Assembly: GCF_003254395.2 (NCBI RefSeq)
Contig: NC_037646.1
Location: 6,729,881-6,793,880, forward strand
DNA: 64,000 bases
DNA from: Apis mellifera
Taxonomy: Eukaryota > Arthropoda > Insecta > Hymenoptera > Apidae
Reading direction: 5' to 3'
In this document: piece after piece, positions 22,872 to 35,600 of the stretch
How positions within the stretch are numbered: position 1 is the stretch's first letter
Layout: the number at the start of each line of letters is the position of its first letter
The notes under the pieces: generated by a model
The model's database searches: none
What the model saw: the letters and a program-made list of their open reading frames with translations, nothing else
Told to the model about the DNA's origin: nothing
Position numbers and translations under genes: made by a program

Positions 22872-25800
22872 GTGAGTTTCATTATCATTTTCCATATGTA
22901 TATGTTAAATTTAATCGTTAACTATTTGTCAATCTATAAATCATATTTAAACATAAAGAAAATATGAAAAATTTCGAAGAGATAACGTTGAATTTACTTT
23001 TTTGATCTATAAAATTATTATTTAAATAAATAAACAAGTAGGTAAATACGTTCTTATGAATTTTAAAACGTTATAAATGAAATAATTTTTAAATAATTAT
23101 TTTCTCTAACAGCTAGAAATAATAAATTAATAAATTTTGAATTACAAGAAAGAATTAAATTTATCTGTGATTGAATTAGTGTTTATGTTTATATTTATGT
23201 TTATCTAATGTGTACATTTACATCCCCCTAATTGCTTTAATTATTTTATTATTAGTAAATAATTTCTTTGTATTTTATCTTTCTATTCTAAACGTTTCTG
23301 GAATTAATAGGAAAGTAATGAATCACAAAAATGATAGTTTTATATATAATAATATAGTTAAAATAATAATTTTTATCAATTAATAATATGGATATTCGTT
23401 TCAGTAATAAGTACAAACTATGAAAAATACTAATATCGTGTAGAATATTGTTATTTTAAAATATAATTAATATGTAATGTAATTTACATATTGGTTTCTT
23501 AAAACGTATGTAGACTTAAAGTTTATACAAAAAAAAAAATCATTATATAGTAATATAAAAGGTCATATCTACATATATATGATATTTAATGTAATATGTA
23601 TATGTGTTGGTAAATACTGGAATTTCCACAAAATTCATCAGAATTATAAATTTTTTAATTGAAGAAAGAAATAAAGAAATCAATGGACCTCTCTATGTAG
23701 ATAGTGAACATAATCACTGTCAATAAAATATTCATATTTAATAATATAAAAAAATTCTCAGAATTCTTTTTTTCAATTATAAGAATCAAAAATTGAATAA
23801 TAATTCAATAATGAATTTTTTAATAATAATAATAATAATAAAAAGGAGCAATAAAAAAATAATTATATAAAATATTATATAAAATTATATAACAATATTC
23901 AACCACGATATCGTATTTTATATTTCCTCTTTCAAAGCTCATTTTTCTACTCTTTTTTTTCTTCAATAATCCGAAGAAATAATCGTTTGCCTACCCTCGT
24001 AATTCTCGTTATCGAATTATTTTTTTTTATTTCTGAACATTTTTATTTCACGTTCTCTTATGGGAATTTTGTCGTACAATGGCGAATAATAGCAAGTCAT
24101 GTTTTCTCGATAGCAAAATTATCGTTTCCTTCATTGTTTATTTGCCTTGATTTTAAATATATTTTTATTAATGTAAATTTCATTTTCAATCAATTTCCAT
24201 GTTAAATCTTAGGTTTAATTATAATTATGAAAAGGAATTTAAAGAATTTATTCGATATTTTTCATTTCTTCGTTATTATTTCTTCTGTTTAAATTTCATA
24301 ATTGTATGAAATTTGGAAAAATTATAATGAAGTATATTTATTGAGATTAAAAGTTTATTAGTTAATTTTTTAGTTAATATCATCGTGTGTATCTAAGTTT
24401 TCCAAGGTTTATTTTATCTATTTGTTATTGTATTACGACTTATTAGTATATTCTAATATTAATGCTAATTTATTTGCGATAATTATTAGATGTTATTTTT
24501 CAAATTAACCTTGAGATTCATTTTCATGATATTCTGTGTTTGTTCTGTAGTAACTTCATAAAACTCTTCGTAATATAAAATACACAAACTAATAATTTAA
24601 TCATTCATTATTATAAGCACAAAAAGAAATAATTAACATACTTTTTTGTTTGTAATATTTTTCTAAAATTTAATGAATTTTCAAGAAATAAAAAATTTCT
24701 TTGCTTTGATCAAACAAAATTCAAATTATAAAAAATCAATGTTTAAATTAAAGAAAGGAAAAAAATTATTTAATATTATATTTATATATACATGAATAAG
24801 TAAAATTAGAAATTAAATCACGAAGAAAATAATAATTAAGATAAAAAATGTTAAGTGTTAATCTAAATATTTCTATTTAAAATAGTTTATAATTCATTGA
24901 AGTTTAATTGAATGAATCATCGTTAAAAAAAAAAAAAAAAAGAATATTTCTAAGAATTTTCAGGAAAATCTAATATTTACTTGAAGATTATGTATACTTG
25001 AATATTACATACAATAATGTAGACATAACTCATTATTTCTATTATATTATATTTGTAATACTTGTATTGTATTATATTTTGACATTTCAGTTGCCCTCTT
25101 CAATTTAAATTCTAAATAAACATATTTAAATTATAACAAAAGAAATAACAATATATCGGTATTATGTCAGTTAACGAATTAATATTTTTAATATTTACAT
25201 TTTTTTGAATAGATTTCATTATAAAAATTCTATTCCAAATTTTTTCCTACCATAAAAACGTCACGAATTTTCGCGACGAAAAATAAATTAGATTAAAATC
25301 TATTCTATTACCAAACGAAATGACAAAGAGTTTCCCTTTTTATTTCTCATCGAATCTTCCAAAAATTTTGTCCCCTTTTCTTTTTGCAAAAAAATTCTAT
25401 ATATAAAGATAAATTGTATAAAAATTTACATTATTATTGAACAAATGACAAAGCATTTTCAACGAAGTATCGAATTTTCCGGGAACTTTTTCGTTATTAA
25501 ACAGGATTCAGGTAAAGGAAGGACGAAAAATAAATTATATTAAAATCTATTATATTACTAAACGACAAAGGGTTGCTTCTTTTTTTTTTTTTTATTTTTC
25601 ACTACGAAATATCGAATCTTCCAACAGTCACATGCACACTCATGGTAGCCTGTGAGCTCTTTTCGCGATAATGCGAGGTCATGCCTTCCAGATAGCGAAT
25701 TATCATCGTTGCATTTCTTATTGTTTATTTATTACCGTCTCATTACGGTTTAATGAAAGAGGATTTCATCCGAGTGAACCCCATCCACACTTGCAGAAAC

Positions 25801-26698
25801 AAATTCGAAAATGTTATTAGTGATTCCGTGTCATAAGAAAACGTGTCTTTGTCACGAAACGTTGAGGCAAAAGTATAAATCATTTTATTTCTTCTTTTGA
25901 AATGTTGGTATAACGAGATCAATATTTTTCCGCCTCCTTTAACAAAACCTGTTAACATTAAATGTTTCTTTAATGACGGTTCGTTTATATTATAAGTGAC
26001 GATAATTTCGAGATAACTCGAAAATTGTGTGTTTATTGTGCTTTCAAATGATCGAATTATTGTGAATATATTTCGAAATTATCGAGTTGTTTGAACGGAA
26101 TTGAAAATATATAATTTACGACTTATTTCTTTGTCGACGATAATTATTTGATCGCTTGCTATATTTTATTTTGTACATGGATAGATACGTGGTTAATGTA
26201 TGTATATATATATATATATATATATATGCATAATAAAATATTAAATATTAATTATATTAGAGAAAAGATTTATAAATAAAAAATAAAAAAAAATGTAAAA
26301 GGCACAAAATGAAAGATAAAAATAATGTGTGAGTTAAGAAGTTAAAAATAATATATCGTGGTTTTAAAATTAATAGATATTCATTGCTGAGGAATAAATT
26401 AAAAAAATTGTAGTCTCCAAGAGATTTAGAGAATGAGTCAAATGTCAAATAATTATCGACGGAAAAGAAATGTTGCGTGTGTTTGACGAAAAAAAAATTT
26501 TTACTAATTGTTTAACAATCCTCTGCATAAATTAACATAGTATTGTTGGCGATGAATATTTGACATTGTATAACATGTTAGATAAGAACATTATGCGAAT
26601 CCTTTTATACAATTCATTAAAAATGAAAATTTCTATTCTTCGATTCTTTAAAATTAAGATAATTTTACTCAATAACGAATTTTATTAACGATTTTCAG
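22872..26698 (+). other. Large intron of the orphan gene
   Basis: Very AT-rich, with A and T tracts, an AT run at about 26200-26228 and a local duplication around 25275/25522. A GC-richer patch of about 150 bp lies at 25620-25760. No exon could be supported. Confidence 0.5.
25275..25627. repeat. Diverged direct duplication, spacing about 247 bp
   Basis: The block beginning GACGAAAAATAAATTA at 25275 recurs at 25522, followed in both by a matching AAAATCTATT..ATTAC segment, a T-rich stretch and TCGAATCTTCCAA. Copies are roughly 95-105 bp. Confidence 0.7.
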
Positions 26699-26711
26699 AT
26701 TAAATTTAGCC

Positions 26712-29700
26712 ATGGAGAATGAAAGAAATTCGATAATTGTAAGTAATGGGCATCACGTATGCGCGATACATTTTACAAACAGAAAGAAATGGAAGAAAAA
26801 GAATAAAGAGAATAATTTCATTCCTTTCGTTCCCTTCAGACAACATCCAGGAAAGAGCCAGAAGGAATTACAGGATGGATAGAATCCGTGATTATGACCG
26901 TGTCGCAGACTTCCATAGGCCAGGCATTGTTTAAATTTATCGACTCGTTTTTGTGGGTCGTGGAAAAATCCACGCAATGGAGCTTACCTGCTCATGAAAT
27001 CGCGGCTGGTACGTTTGAATAATTTTTAAAAATTATTCCAACTCGTTAATAATCTAATAAGAAGTCACACGTTTAAATTAATTTTCAACCATTTGATTTT
27101 AAAAATTAATTCGTTTGATTTAAATCCATTGGACTTTTTTGTTATCTTCGTGGCGAACAACAGAGGAGAATGGTAAAGTATTTGGGAGAATAGAGCTCGT
27201 GAGACCTTTGCCATGGCTTCTCTTTCTGCCAGGATTAGTGATACTTCGAATCATCAGATGTGGGCTGAACGTGGGTGCTTTTATTTTGGGCTATCCACGA
27301 ATCCGACCAAGTGGAATGGTATGCTACGTTATTTCTTATATTTTAAATACTCTTTTTCATACGATAGAATCAAATTAATTATTACAAAGCGTATTAAATT
27401 TTATTTTTTACTTCACCAAAAAATATTATATTTTAATTCTATTTATATATACGAATCGTATGGAAAAATAAAAGATGTAAGATTTGTGCGATTAAAATTT
27501 AATATAAAAAAAAAAGAAAAAAAAATCTGTTCCAGGTAAAATTTGTGCAAAAAACTCGCAGACGATTAAGAGCGATAAACGTAAAGGCAATAAAAGCGAG
27601 GCGCAGAATAACGTGTGCCAAGGTAAATCGACTCTTTGTAATTCTAATTGCACGTATTTTTATATATCTCTCTTATTAATATTTGTTTTCCCATGTCCTA
27701 TGTAGTGTTGGCAAAGAATTTTATAGATGCACGTATTTTAAAAAATTATATTCCTTCTAACTATTTACTATTATAAACAGTTATTATTGAAAATTAGCAT
27801 TAGGTAAATTTTTTATTTTAATCGCATATTTGCATGGTTTTAATAGTGCTTTGTGTTAGTGTGCTACTCTTTCGTTGAGTTGTGTATTGCATTTTTCAAC
27901 GATCTTTTTAATTTACGATCAATTAAAACGTAATTAATTTAAAATTCATACTAGATGGCGAATCAATCTGTCAAATTGGCAAAAAAGAAATGGTAATTTT
28001 TCTAAAGAAAATTTATTTTACGAGAAATAAAATATATAACAAAAAATTTAAAATTTCTTTTTATGTAAAAATATTGATCAAGACAATAATAAAAATAATG
28101 ATCAAGACAAATTAAAATAATGAAGAGGAATGAAGAATGGCTTAATCTAGGATTCTATTGTTATTATTAATGATGTTTAATAATTGTCGAGTATTTTAAA
28201 GGTTCAATAATCGATTTTATTTATACGCAGAGCTCAATGAAAGAGTAGACGCTCTTTTCTTTTCTCAACTCGGTTAGCCTTTAGACACATAATTAAAATT
28301 AGCACGATAATAGTCTCGGTGATGGATATAGGACAAGAGGTTGACGATGATCGAGGCCAAGAAGGCTCTGATCAGATCCATCAGATTGACTCTGTCGACT
28401 TTGTCCTGTTTGGATACTAAATCATCCCCCTCGCCACCCCCGATGAAAATTCGTGTAGGTCAGATGGATTTCGACACGGTAATTCTTTTTTAATAATAAA
28501 TTATTAATCATTTTCACGATATCTAATTAAGGATAATTTCTTAATATTTCAATTTTTTTCTCTCTATTCCTAATTATTCCCTTCCATCCGTTTATAATTA
28601 TTTATAGTATGAATATTTTCAATTGCAATTAAGTAGTCATTTGAGGATTATTAGTCATGTGTACTTCAGGGTATTCGATGTCTTTGTCTTCAATTATCCA
28701 AGTAATTCATTTTGTAATACTTCTTCTTAATTGTGTGCGTAGCGAGTATTTGGAAAATAAGAAAAAGAAAACAAAAAAAAACGTACAACTCAAATGTGTA
28801 ATTTTCAATGTTTCCATTAACATAAATTAACTTAATATATTATTTAATATCATTGTCAATTATTATTATTCGTATTTGATTGGAAGATACTTTGCTCAAG
28901 ATTTAAATGAAACCGCAGATAGCAACACCAGAAGAGAAATCGACCACGGAATCTGTCGGTAGTCCTGTCCTCCACGAAATGAAACGCAAATTCTCCCAGA
29001 TTTTGGATGATGAAAGTTCGGATGGGTCGGATAACGAGACACTTCGTGCAAAACTCGAAAGACTAGCAATGGAGAACAGCACGGACGATTCTGATTTCAA
29101 CGTAAGTAATGTCGAAAGATAAGATTTTTAAAAAATTCAAAATCAAGTGTAGTATGCGTAACATACGTTCCTCTCTGAAACGGAAAGTTTGTCATCAAAG
29201 TTGAAGAAAATATTGGAGAATATTTTTAAACAAATTTTGCGACTCGACTCGATCTTTCCAGATTGCCGATTGTTCGACGGAATCAAGCACAGGGAGCAGC
29301 GAAAACGACGTGGACAAGGAGATATCATTTAACGAGACGATCGAGATCCAGAGGGAGGCTTGCAACTTCTTGAAGGATGATACATACCAGCTAATGTCTC
29401 TGGTAAAATTAATATACGTAATAATCATGTTTTCGTTATGTCTTTCGTGTTTAATGTGGATATGAAATGTGAGGGATTTTTAAAAATTGACTTCAATTTT
29501 CTTTTATATATTTTTTTTTATTTTATATAACCATGTAATTTGATAACGATTTTAATTAGGTGATGTGATCTAGAATATTTTTACTAGATTTAAATAGAGT
29601 CGTGGTATGGAATAAAATTATTACGAATAAACGACAATATTGAAATATCTTAGAAAATTTCAATAAAATTTGAATTTTCATTAAAATCCTTTAAAAAGTA

Positions 29701-32623
29701 ATTTCGTTTCTTTTTTCTTAATATCTAGAAATTTAAATATTTTTATAGATGTATAAATAACATTTTTTAAAAGTGATTGGATAGATTGGTAGTTGGGTAG
29801 AAAAAAAAAATTAAAAAGAAGAAAAAATACAGAACAAAAATTTGCGATTTGCGCATAATTATATAATAAATATGCAAGGACGCAATTACAAATGAAAAAA
29901 AAAAAAAACTTGGTAAATTTATGTCAACAACTCTAGAAATGATGGAGATAAATTCATATGCGTAGTTGATCGCATATATATATATAAATATACACGATGA
30001 TTATGATGATACGTAATTTTTACGTACATTATTTTAAGAGAAAAAATTATTGCATGTAATTATCTTATCACAAGAAATAGCATAGATCATTAATAAAATA
30101 TAAATAAATATTTTTCATCGGTGTTTGAATTTGATCTTAAATAAATAATAAAATTCGAAATCTGTTTGTAATACAAACAATTCTTTAAAAATAGATATGT
30201 TTTGCATATTGAAAGATTGATTATAATACTGTGTAATCTATAGGATATGACATTCAAATATTTTTAATAATTTGAAATTTTAAAAGCAATAAAATTTATC
30301 ACATTCGAATGTATCCTATCTTTTTATCTCCATTACCCAATACAACAAACAAGTAAAAATCTTAATTCGTTTAATTAATCTTAATTCAACAAAATGCTGA
30401 TATATTTATTTTCGACCTAGTTTTTCAAGATTAAAAAATTAAAGAACACCCATTTACACTATATTATCTAATGCAAAAATAATTATTAACAAATACATTT
30501 TTTAATCATTTTTCTCTCGAGAATTATTCCTCGTCAATAAGATATACTCCGTCGAGTATCTATCTCTCAATGAAAAATATTTTTAACATATTTTACATAT
30601 ACTTGACGTATAATTCGCCTCGATTCGATCAGAGAAAAGAAATACGCAGATCAAAAGTTCAAAAATTTCTATCTCACGATTAAACGCATTAACGATCGAC
30701 CATTGATTAAACTTATTAAACATTTGATAAGTTTTTCCCTCTTTCTCTCAACACTTTATACAACACGTGTTCTTTCTATTTAGAAATTGCAGATAGCGAA
30801 ATCGATGAAGGACGAGGGAACGAAGGATGGAGGGAAACTCGAGGGCGTGGACAGTTCTGGTGAGTCCGTGTATTCGTCGGCAAAGGACGAATTCGACGAG
30901 GACTACGAAACGACTTTACACGAGCCATCGGCTGGCCGAGTGGTTCAATACCGGAACAATCGCACTTCGTTCTGGTGAACCGTTCATCCAGCCAGAGGCT
31001 CGATGATCGGACGAAAATTGAACCATCGGAATAAAAATTGAATAAAGATACATGTGACAAAGATATGTGTGAAATGTGAAAATGTATGTCTCGTCGACCA
31101 TGTCTTCTCGACAGCCTTATCCTAAGACGTTTTTATTTATTAAAAAATTGGAAATAAAACACATGGAAATAATCCCATGGTGTTCCAGGATTTTTTGATT
31201 ATGAATTTTTGCTTACGAGTTCGAGCAAGTTTGAAGTCGAAAGATCTTGGAACAACAAAGAAATTGTACGAAGAAAAAAATATGTTGAGAACGCAACATC
31301 GATGCAAAAAGTAGTTCCATCTTGTGTAAAGAATAATTTGTTTGTTTGTTTGTTTGTTTTTTTCGTGTTATTAATTAAGGAAGAATCCCTTAGAGATCCT
31401 TGGATTTCGACAAGTTAAGTGGCAATTTGTTTGTTTGTCTAAATTTGTGCTTTTAATTTATAAAGTCAAGTGCGTAGTTTAAACGATCGACGAATTTGGA
31501 TAAAAGATTTATCTAATAAATTGTTGTTCTTTTTAGAATCAGCGGTGGAAAAGGCGAGCAATACGATCAAAGACTTCATCAATGGAGAAATAAATTCTGC
31601 GTTGCAACAATCGTCCACAGGTATTTCAATTTAACGATAATTTATTATTCATTTTTTGTGTCGAAATCAATTCAAGTAAGAAATCATCATAATCCAATAT
31701 CCATCTTGAAACCAACTCTTGAAAATGAAAATTTAATTCTCAAACTGTAATATCGACAAAATATCAATTAAAATTAAAATAAAACTGACATTAAACCGAC
31801 AGTTTCAGAATCAACAATCCCAGAAGATATCGAAGAGAAGAAAGCTTCAAAAGAGACCGCTACAACAGAAGCTTCCACCTTACCGAAATCTGATAGCTCT
31901 CCCCCAAAAGAGAATTCCTCGGAAGTCTCCACGTCGCCGAAATCTCGTAGCCCTCCCTCAAAAGAGAATTCCTCCGAATATAGCGCGTCAGAAGTGTCAT
32001 CGAAAGCTCGTAGCTCTCCCTCGAAAGAGAGTCCCTCGAAAGCTCAAACTCAAACGGAGACGTTGCCGAAATCTCGTGATTCTCCTTCTAAACAGAGTTG
32101 TTCAGAAACGTCAGAGGAAATCACACTACCGAAATTTCCTGATTCTCCTTCGAAGGAGAATTGTTCAGAAACGTCAGAGGAAATCACACAACCGAAATCT
32201 CGCGATTCTCCTTCGAAGGAGAATTGTTCAGAAACGTCAGAAGCAACCACACAACCGAAATCTCGCGATTCCCCTTCGAAGAAGAGTTGTTCAGAAACGT
32301 CAGAAGCAACCACACAACCGAAATCTCGCGATTCCCCTTCGAAGAAAAGTTGTTCAGAAACGTCAGAAGCAACCACACAACCGAAATCTCGTGATTCTCC
32401 TTCGAAAAAGGAGACGCGCGCGTCAGAAGCTAACAACTCATTATCGAAAACTCGTAATTCTCCGTCGAAGGAGTGTTCCACGGATACGCGCGGATCAGAA
32501 GCTGTTTCCGCGTTATCGAGAACACGTAGATCCCCTTCAAAAGAGAATTACTCGATACAAGGGAAATCTTATTACAAGTCGAAAAAATATGGCCGCAATA
32601 GATCTACATGGACCGAACAGTGA
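26712..32623 (+). CDS. Unrecognised insect-type protein with hydrophobic segments, long isoform (629 aa)
   Basis: Exons: 26712-26738, 26840-27008, 27164-27318, 27536-27622, 28332-28478, 28919-29101, 29262-29402, 30784-30859, 31537-31620 and 31803-32623. All phases agree. The ATG at 26712 (MENERNSII) follows an in-frame stop in the same exon. The family was not recognised. Residues 20-50 hold an amphipathic segment (GWIESVIMTVSQTSIGQALF). Residues 80-110 have a strongly hydrophobic stretch (LPWLLFLPGLVILRII) that could sit in a membrane, perhaps as a hairpin. An Arg/Lys-rich patch follows (KTRRRLRAINVKAIKARRR). The rest is acidic, Ser-rich and probably disordered (DDESSDGSDNETLRAKLERL), ending in a repetitive Ser/Lys tail. 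This suggests a membrane-associated scaffold with a cytosolic tail; that is inference only. Confidence 0.75.
30784..30978 (+). CDS. Orphan gene, short-isoform terminal exon
   Basis: After acceptor TTCTATTTAG (ends 30783) the exon can end at an internal donor G|GTGAGT (30859|30860), giving the long form. If that donor is not used, the frame runs on through ESVYSSAKDEFDEDYETTLH to TGA 30976-30978, giving a protein of 367 aa. Polyadenylation signals at 31030 and 31041 follow closely. This is a composite terminal exon: splicing and intronic polyadenylation would compete. Confidence 0.75.
   Translation, partial: KLQIAKSMKDEGTKDGGKLEGVDSSGESVYSSAKDEFDEDYETTLHEPSAGRVVQYRNNRTSFW
31030..31046 (+). 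promoter_or_regulatory. Polyadenylation signals for the short isoform
   Basis: Two AATAAA hexamers (31030-31035 and 31041-31046) 50-65 nt after the short-isoform stop, with a third near 31151. Their tight spacing supports real cleavage here. Confidence 0.6.
31803..32623 (+). CDS. Orphan gene, long-isoform terminal exon with repetitive Ser/Lys tail
   Basis: Begins after CAG in ACCGACAG (31802) or, six bases later, after TTTCAG (31808); both keep the frame and differ by two residues. It encodes about 273 residues dominated by a PKSRDSPSKE-type motif, first diverged (31870-32065), then as regular 63-nt tandem units, then diverged again before the end at TGA 32621-32623. The motif is rich in SP sites flanked by Lys/Arg, typical of proline-directed phosphorylation targets. 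Candidate polyadenylation signals are near 32962. Confidence 0.75.
32066..32410 (+). repeat. 63-bp coding minisatellite, about 5.5 units
   Basis: Units start with CCGAAAT at 32066, 32129, 32192, 32255 and 32318, with a partial unit at 32381. Each encodes 21 residues of the type PKSRDSPSKKSCSETSEATT. The middle copies are almost identical, indicating recent expansion or homogenisation. It also produces long open frames in other frames and on the minus strand, which are artefacts. Confidence 0.95.
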
Positions 32624-35600
32624 ACACAGATGGAGACGCTGTTCCCTCTTAAAAGTTCCTTCACTGTGATTTTCTTAATAATATATACTTAAGCCACGAG
32701 ATGCTCCTGGCTTATTTTTTATTATTTATTCGTTTAACAAAATTAATTAATGAAATTAGAAAAGAAGTAGAAGTATCGCGAAATCGTTGCAAATCGCGAT
32801 GACCGATTATATTTGTGTACTTGTGTAAAGAAGACGAAGAATTTTTTCACGATAAATATCAAAAAAAACTTTTCTAATCTCCGGTTTTCATCGAAGCAAG
32901 TTCGTTGTAATTTCGTTGTCCGTTTTGTTTTTTTACTGGATAATTGTAATGAAACAAGCTGAATAAATAACATATTTGTTTTACAAAAAGGAAGAAAATA
33001 AAATAAAAAGAAAAACGTTATGCAGCAACTTCCAAATACACGTATTCCAAACATGCCACACACGCAATTAAAAATTTCTAATTAAATCCAAGCGAAAGAA
33101 ACATTCTACTTTGTCCCTCGAAAATTCATCGAAATGAAAAGGAGAGAGATGGTTGCATAAAAAAATTTCTCGAACAATCTTCTAATCTCCAGTTATTTCT
33201 ATCACGAAATAATCCATCCAATGGCGTTATCCATTGCACGGATCCATTTTGGAAAAAAAAAAATGAAAGCTTCGTTCGAATCGAAATATTGTCGTTGTAG
33301 CACGATTAAAAAAAAAAAAATGGCAGATAATGGGAGATAATGGTCGAACGATGGGGCGGACGAGAGAGTTTTTGGCCGCTTGTGAAATATTGAACAAAAA
33401 GTCTGATCTATTAAGCCGCCTCGGTTGCTCAAAGTACGGACCACGTTATCGTTTTCACACTCTTGGTCGTGAGATAATTGGCATACAATTGCAATGTTTA
33501 ATGTGCGATTGTTGGGTAACAAAAATAATCAGCCAGAAGGAAAGTTCGAGTTATTCTTACTAGACAATTAATAATTAGGGAAGAAGTAGTAATTGAAAAA
33601 TGGAATAGAATAGAATTTAAGAAAGGTTTGAACAATTGTGGATCAAAAGAAAAAAAGAAAAATATAGATATCAGAAGCTTTTTCATTGTCTAATTGCATA
33701 AACAGTATCATTGAATATTTATTGAATTTGTTACTGATCACAGATTCAAGGGAAATTATAATATATTATAAATTTTTCTTTCGTTTTTCTGAAATAATTT
33801 TCTGTTTACACATACAAACAATTGTTACACACAGACGCCAATTTTCTTTTCTTAAGAAGATTTTTATAAAAAGAAAAATTATATCCATTTAAAAATCATT
33901 ATTTTTCAAAATTTATATTTGCCATAAAAACGCTTTCTCTTCAAATAATCGGAAAATAATAAAAAAAAAAAAAAAATATTCGAAAAGAACGATACTTTTC
34001 AAAATTTTGAAAAATATCTTTCCAAATTCTTTTTTTTTTTTTATATCATCGTTCTTTTATCATTCTCCGATTCCGATCGTCTCGATCGCGAAAATTCGAC
34101 GTCATCCCGTAATTTCTATCTCGTCGCACAAATACATCGAATCGTTATCACGAAACGTTTTAATTTATTTTACGAATATATTATTTAATCTAACGTCTTT
34201 GTATTTACGAAATCTTCAACTTTAACGAATTTAATTTTTTTTTTTATAACTGGCTCGATGCAAAAAAAATAAATTTAAAAGTAATCAAAGACATTTCAGA
34301 TTGCACAAATTTGATAAATGGATGGATATTCGTTGACAAGCGTCTAAAATACGATTATATTTTACGAGAAGTTGAAGAAATATCGGATGGATTAAATGTA
34401 TATAACAAGCAAAAGATGTTTCACTAACGATGAAAAAGAAGTAAAAATTGGATGATAAAAGTCTCTTTATTTTAAATTCGGAAATTAGAAGAAACGATAA
34501 CGATACAAGTTTTTTTTTTAAAGAAACATTTTTATGCATAATTATTATTTATTTAAGAAATATTTATTTATATCAACTTACCATCGACGTAGACATGTGT
34601 AAAATATTTTAAACTCATCTCGCTTAATACACGTTATACATTTTCACTGAATCTCTATTAATAACTGTCATGAATTTCTAGATTATAGATTAAAGTAGAA
34701 AAAAAAAAGAAAAGAAAAAAAGAAAAAAAAAAGAAAAAGAAAAAAAAATTGTAATCAATTAAAAGATATAAAGAAAAAGATATACATGACAAATAATAAT
34801 AATGGTATATCTTCCTTTTTATGATCAAACAAATTTTTAATTACAATTCTTATCGCGATTTAGCAGCCATTTTGAATGCTCGCTTATCTTAAAACACCCT
34901 GTATATTACAATTTCGACCGAAGTTCGACCTTTGCCATGATTTTTTAAAAAAATTTTTGCATATAAAAAAATACACACACTCTTAAAATTTATTTAAATC
35001 GTATCAATGAACATTTAAGCACAAAAATACGCGTAATCCTTTAATTAAATCCTCCCCTTCTTCAGCAATTACACGTGTAAAATATGCAAAAAAAAAAAAA
35101 AAAATTACGAATATAACAAAAGAATCATCGAAGAATTTTAAAAATAAAATATTCTCTTGTCAAAATTTTCGATAGTTTCAATCTCAGACACGAGGATCGC
35201 ACGTACTCTCAATCATTCAATAGCCAATAAATCTTAACGAGTACTGTATTTCAAAGCGTTGGGGAATGGATATAAATTGTTGTACATAAGTTTTGTGCAA
35301 TAATATAGCCGATCGAGGCATTATTATATTGGTCATAATATTAATAACACAGATAGCGGAGCGTTCATTCTTGCGAAAAAAAAATATCCCTTATCGTCAA
35401 TCACGATAAGTTGAGATTACGGCCCATATGTCGTGCATGTGCTCGATGGACAGATAAGTGCGTTACACTGTCCTAGAAAATGAACGGAAGAAAGCTCGTG
35501 ACGTGATCGTTCTGCCGATCGTGTTTGTCGATCACCAAGAATCCCACAAATTAATCGTGATAAAGAAACATGAATTGCAGTGGCCATATTATTTGAAACG

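Noticed and set aside
32066..32410. Possible CRISPR array
   Set aside because: Contiguous coding tandem repeat without unique spacers, in an insect genome.
32050..32481. Minus-strand and alternative-frame ORFs over the 63-bp repeat
   Set aside because: A repeat unit divisible by three opens several frames at once; only the frame continuous with the spliced gene is supported.
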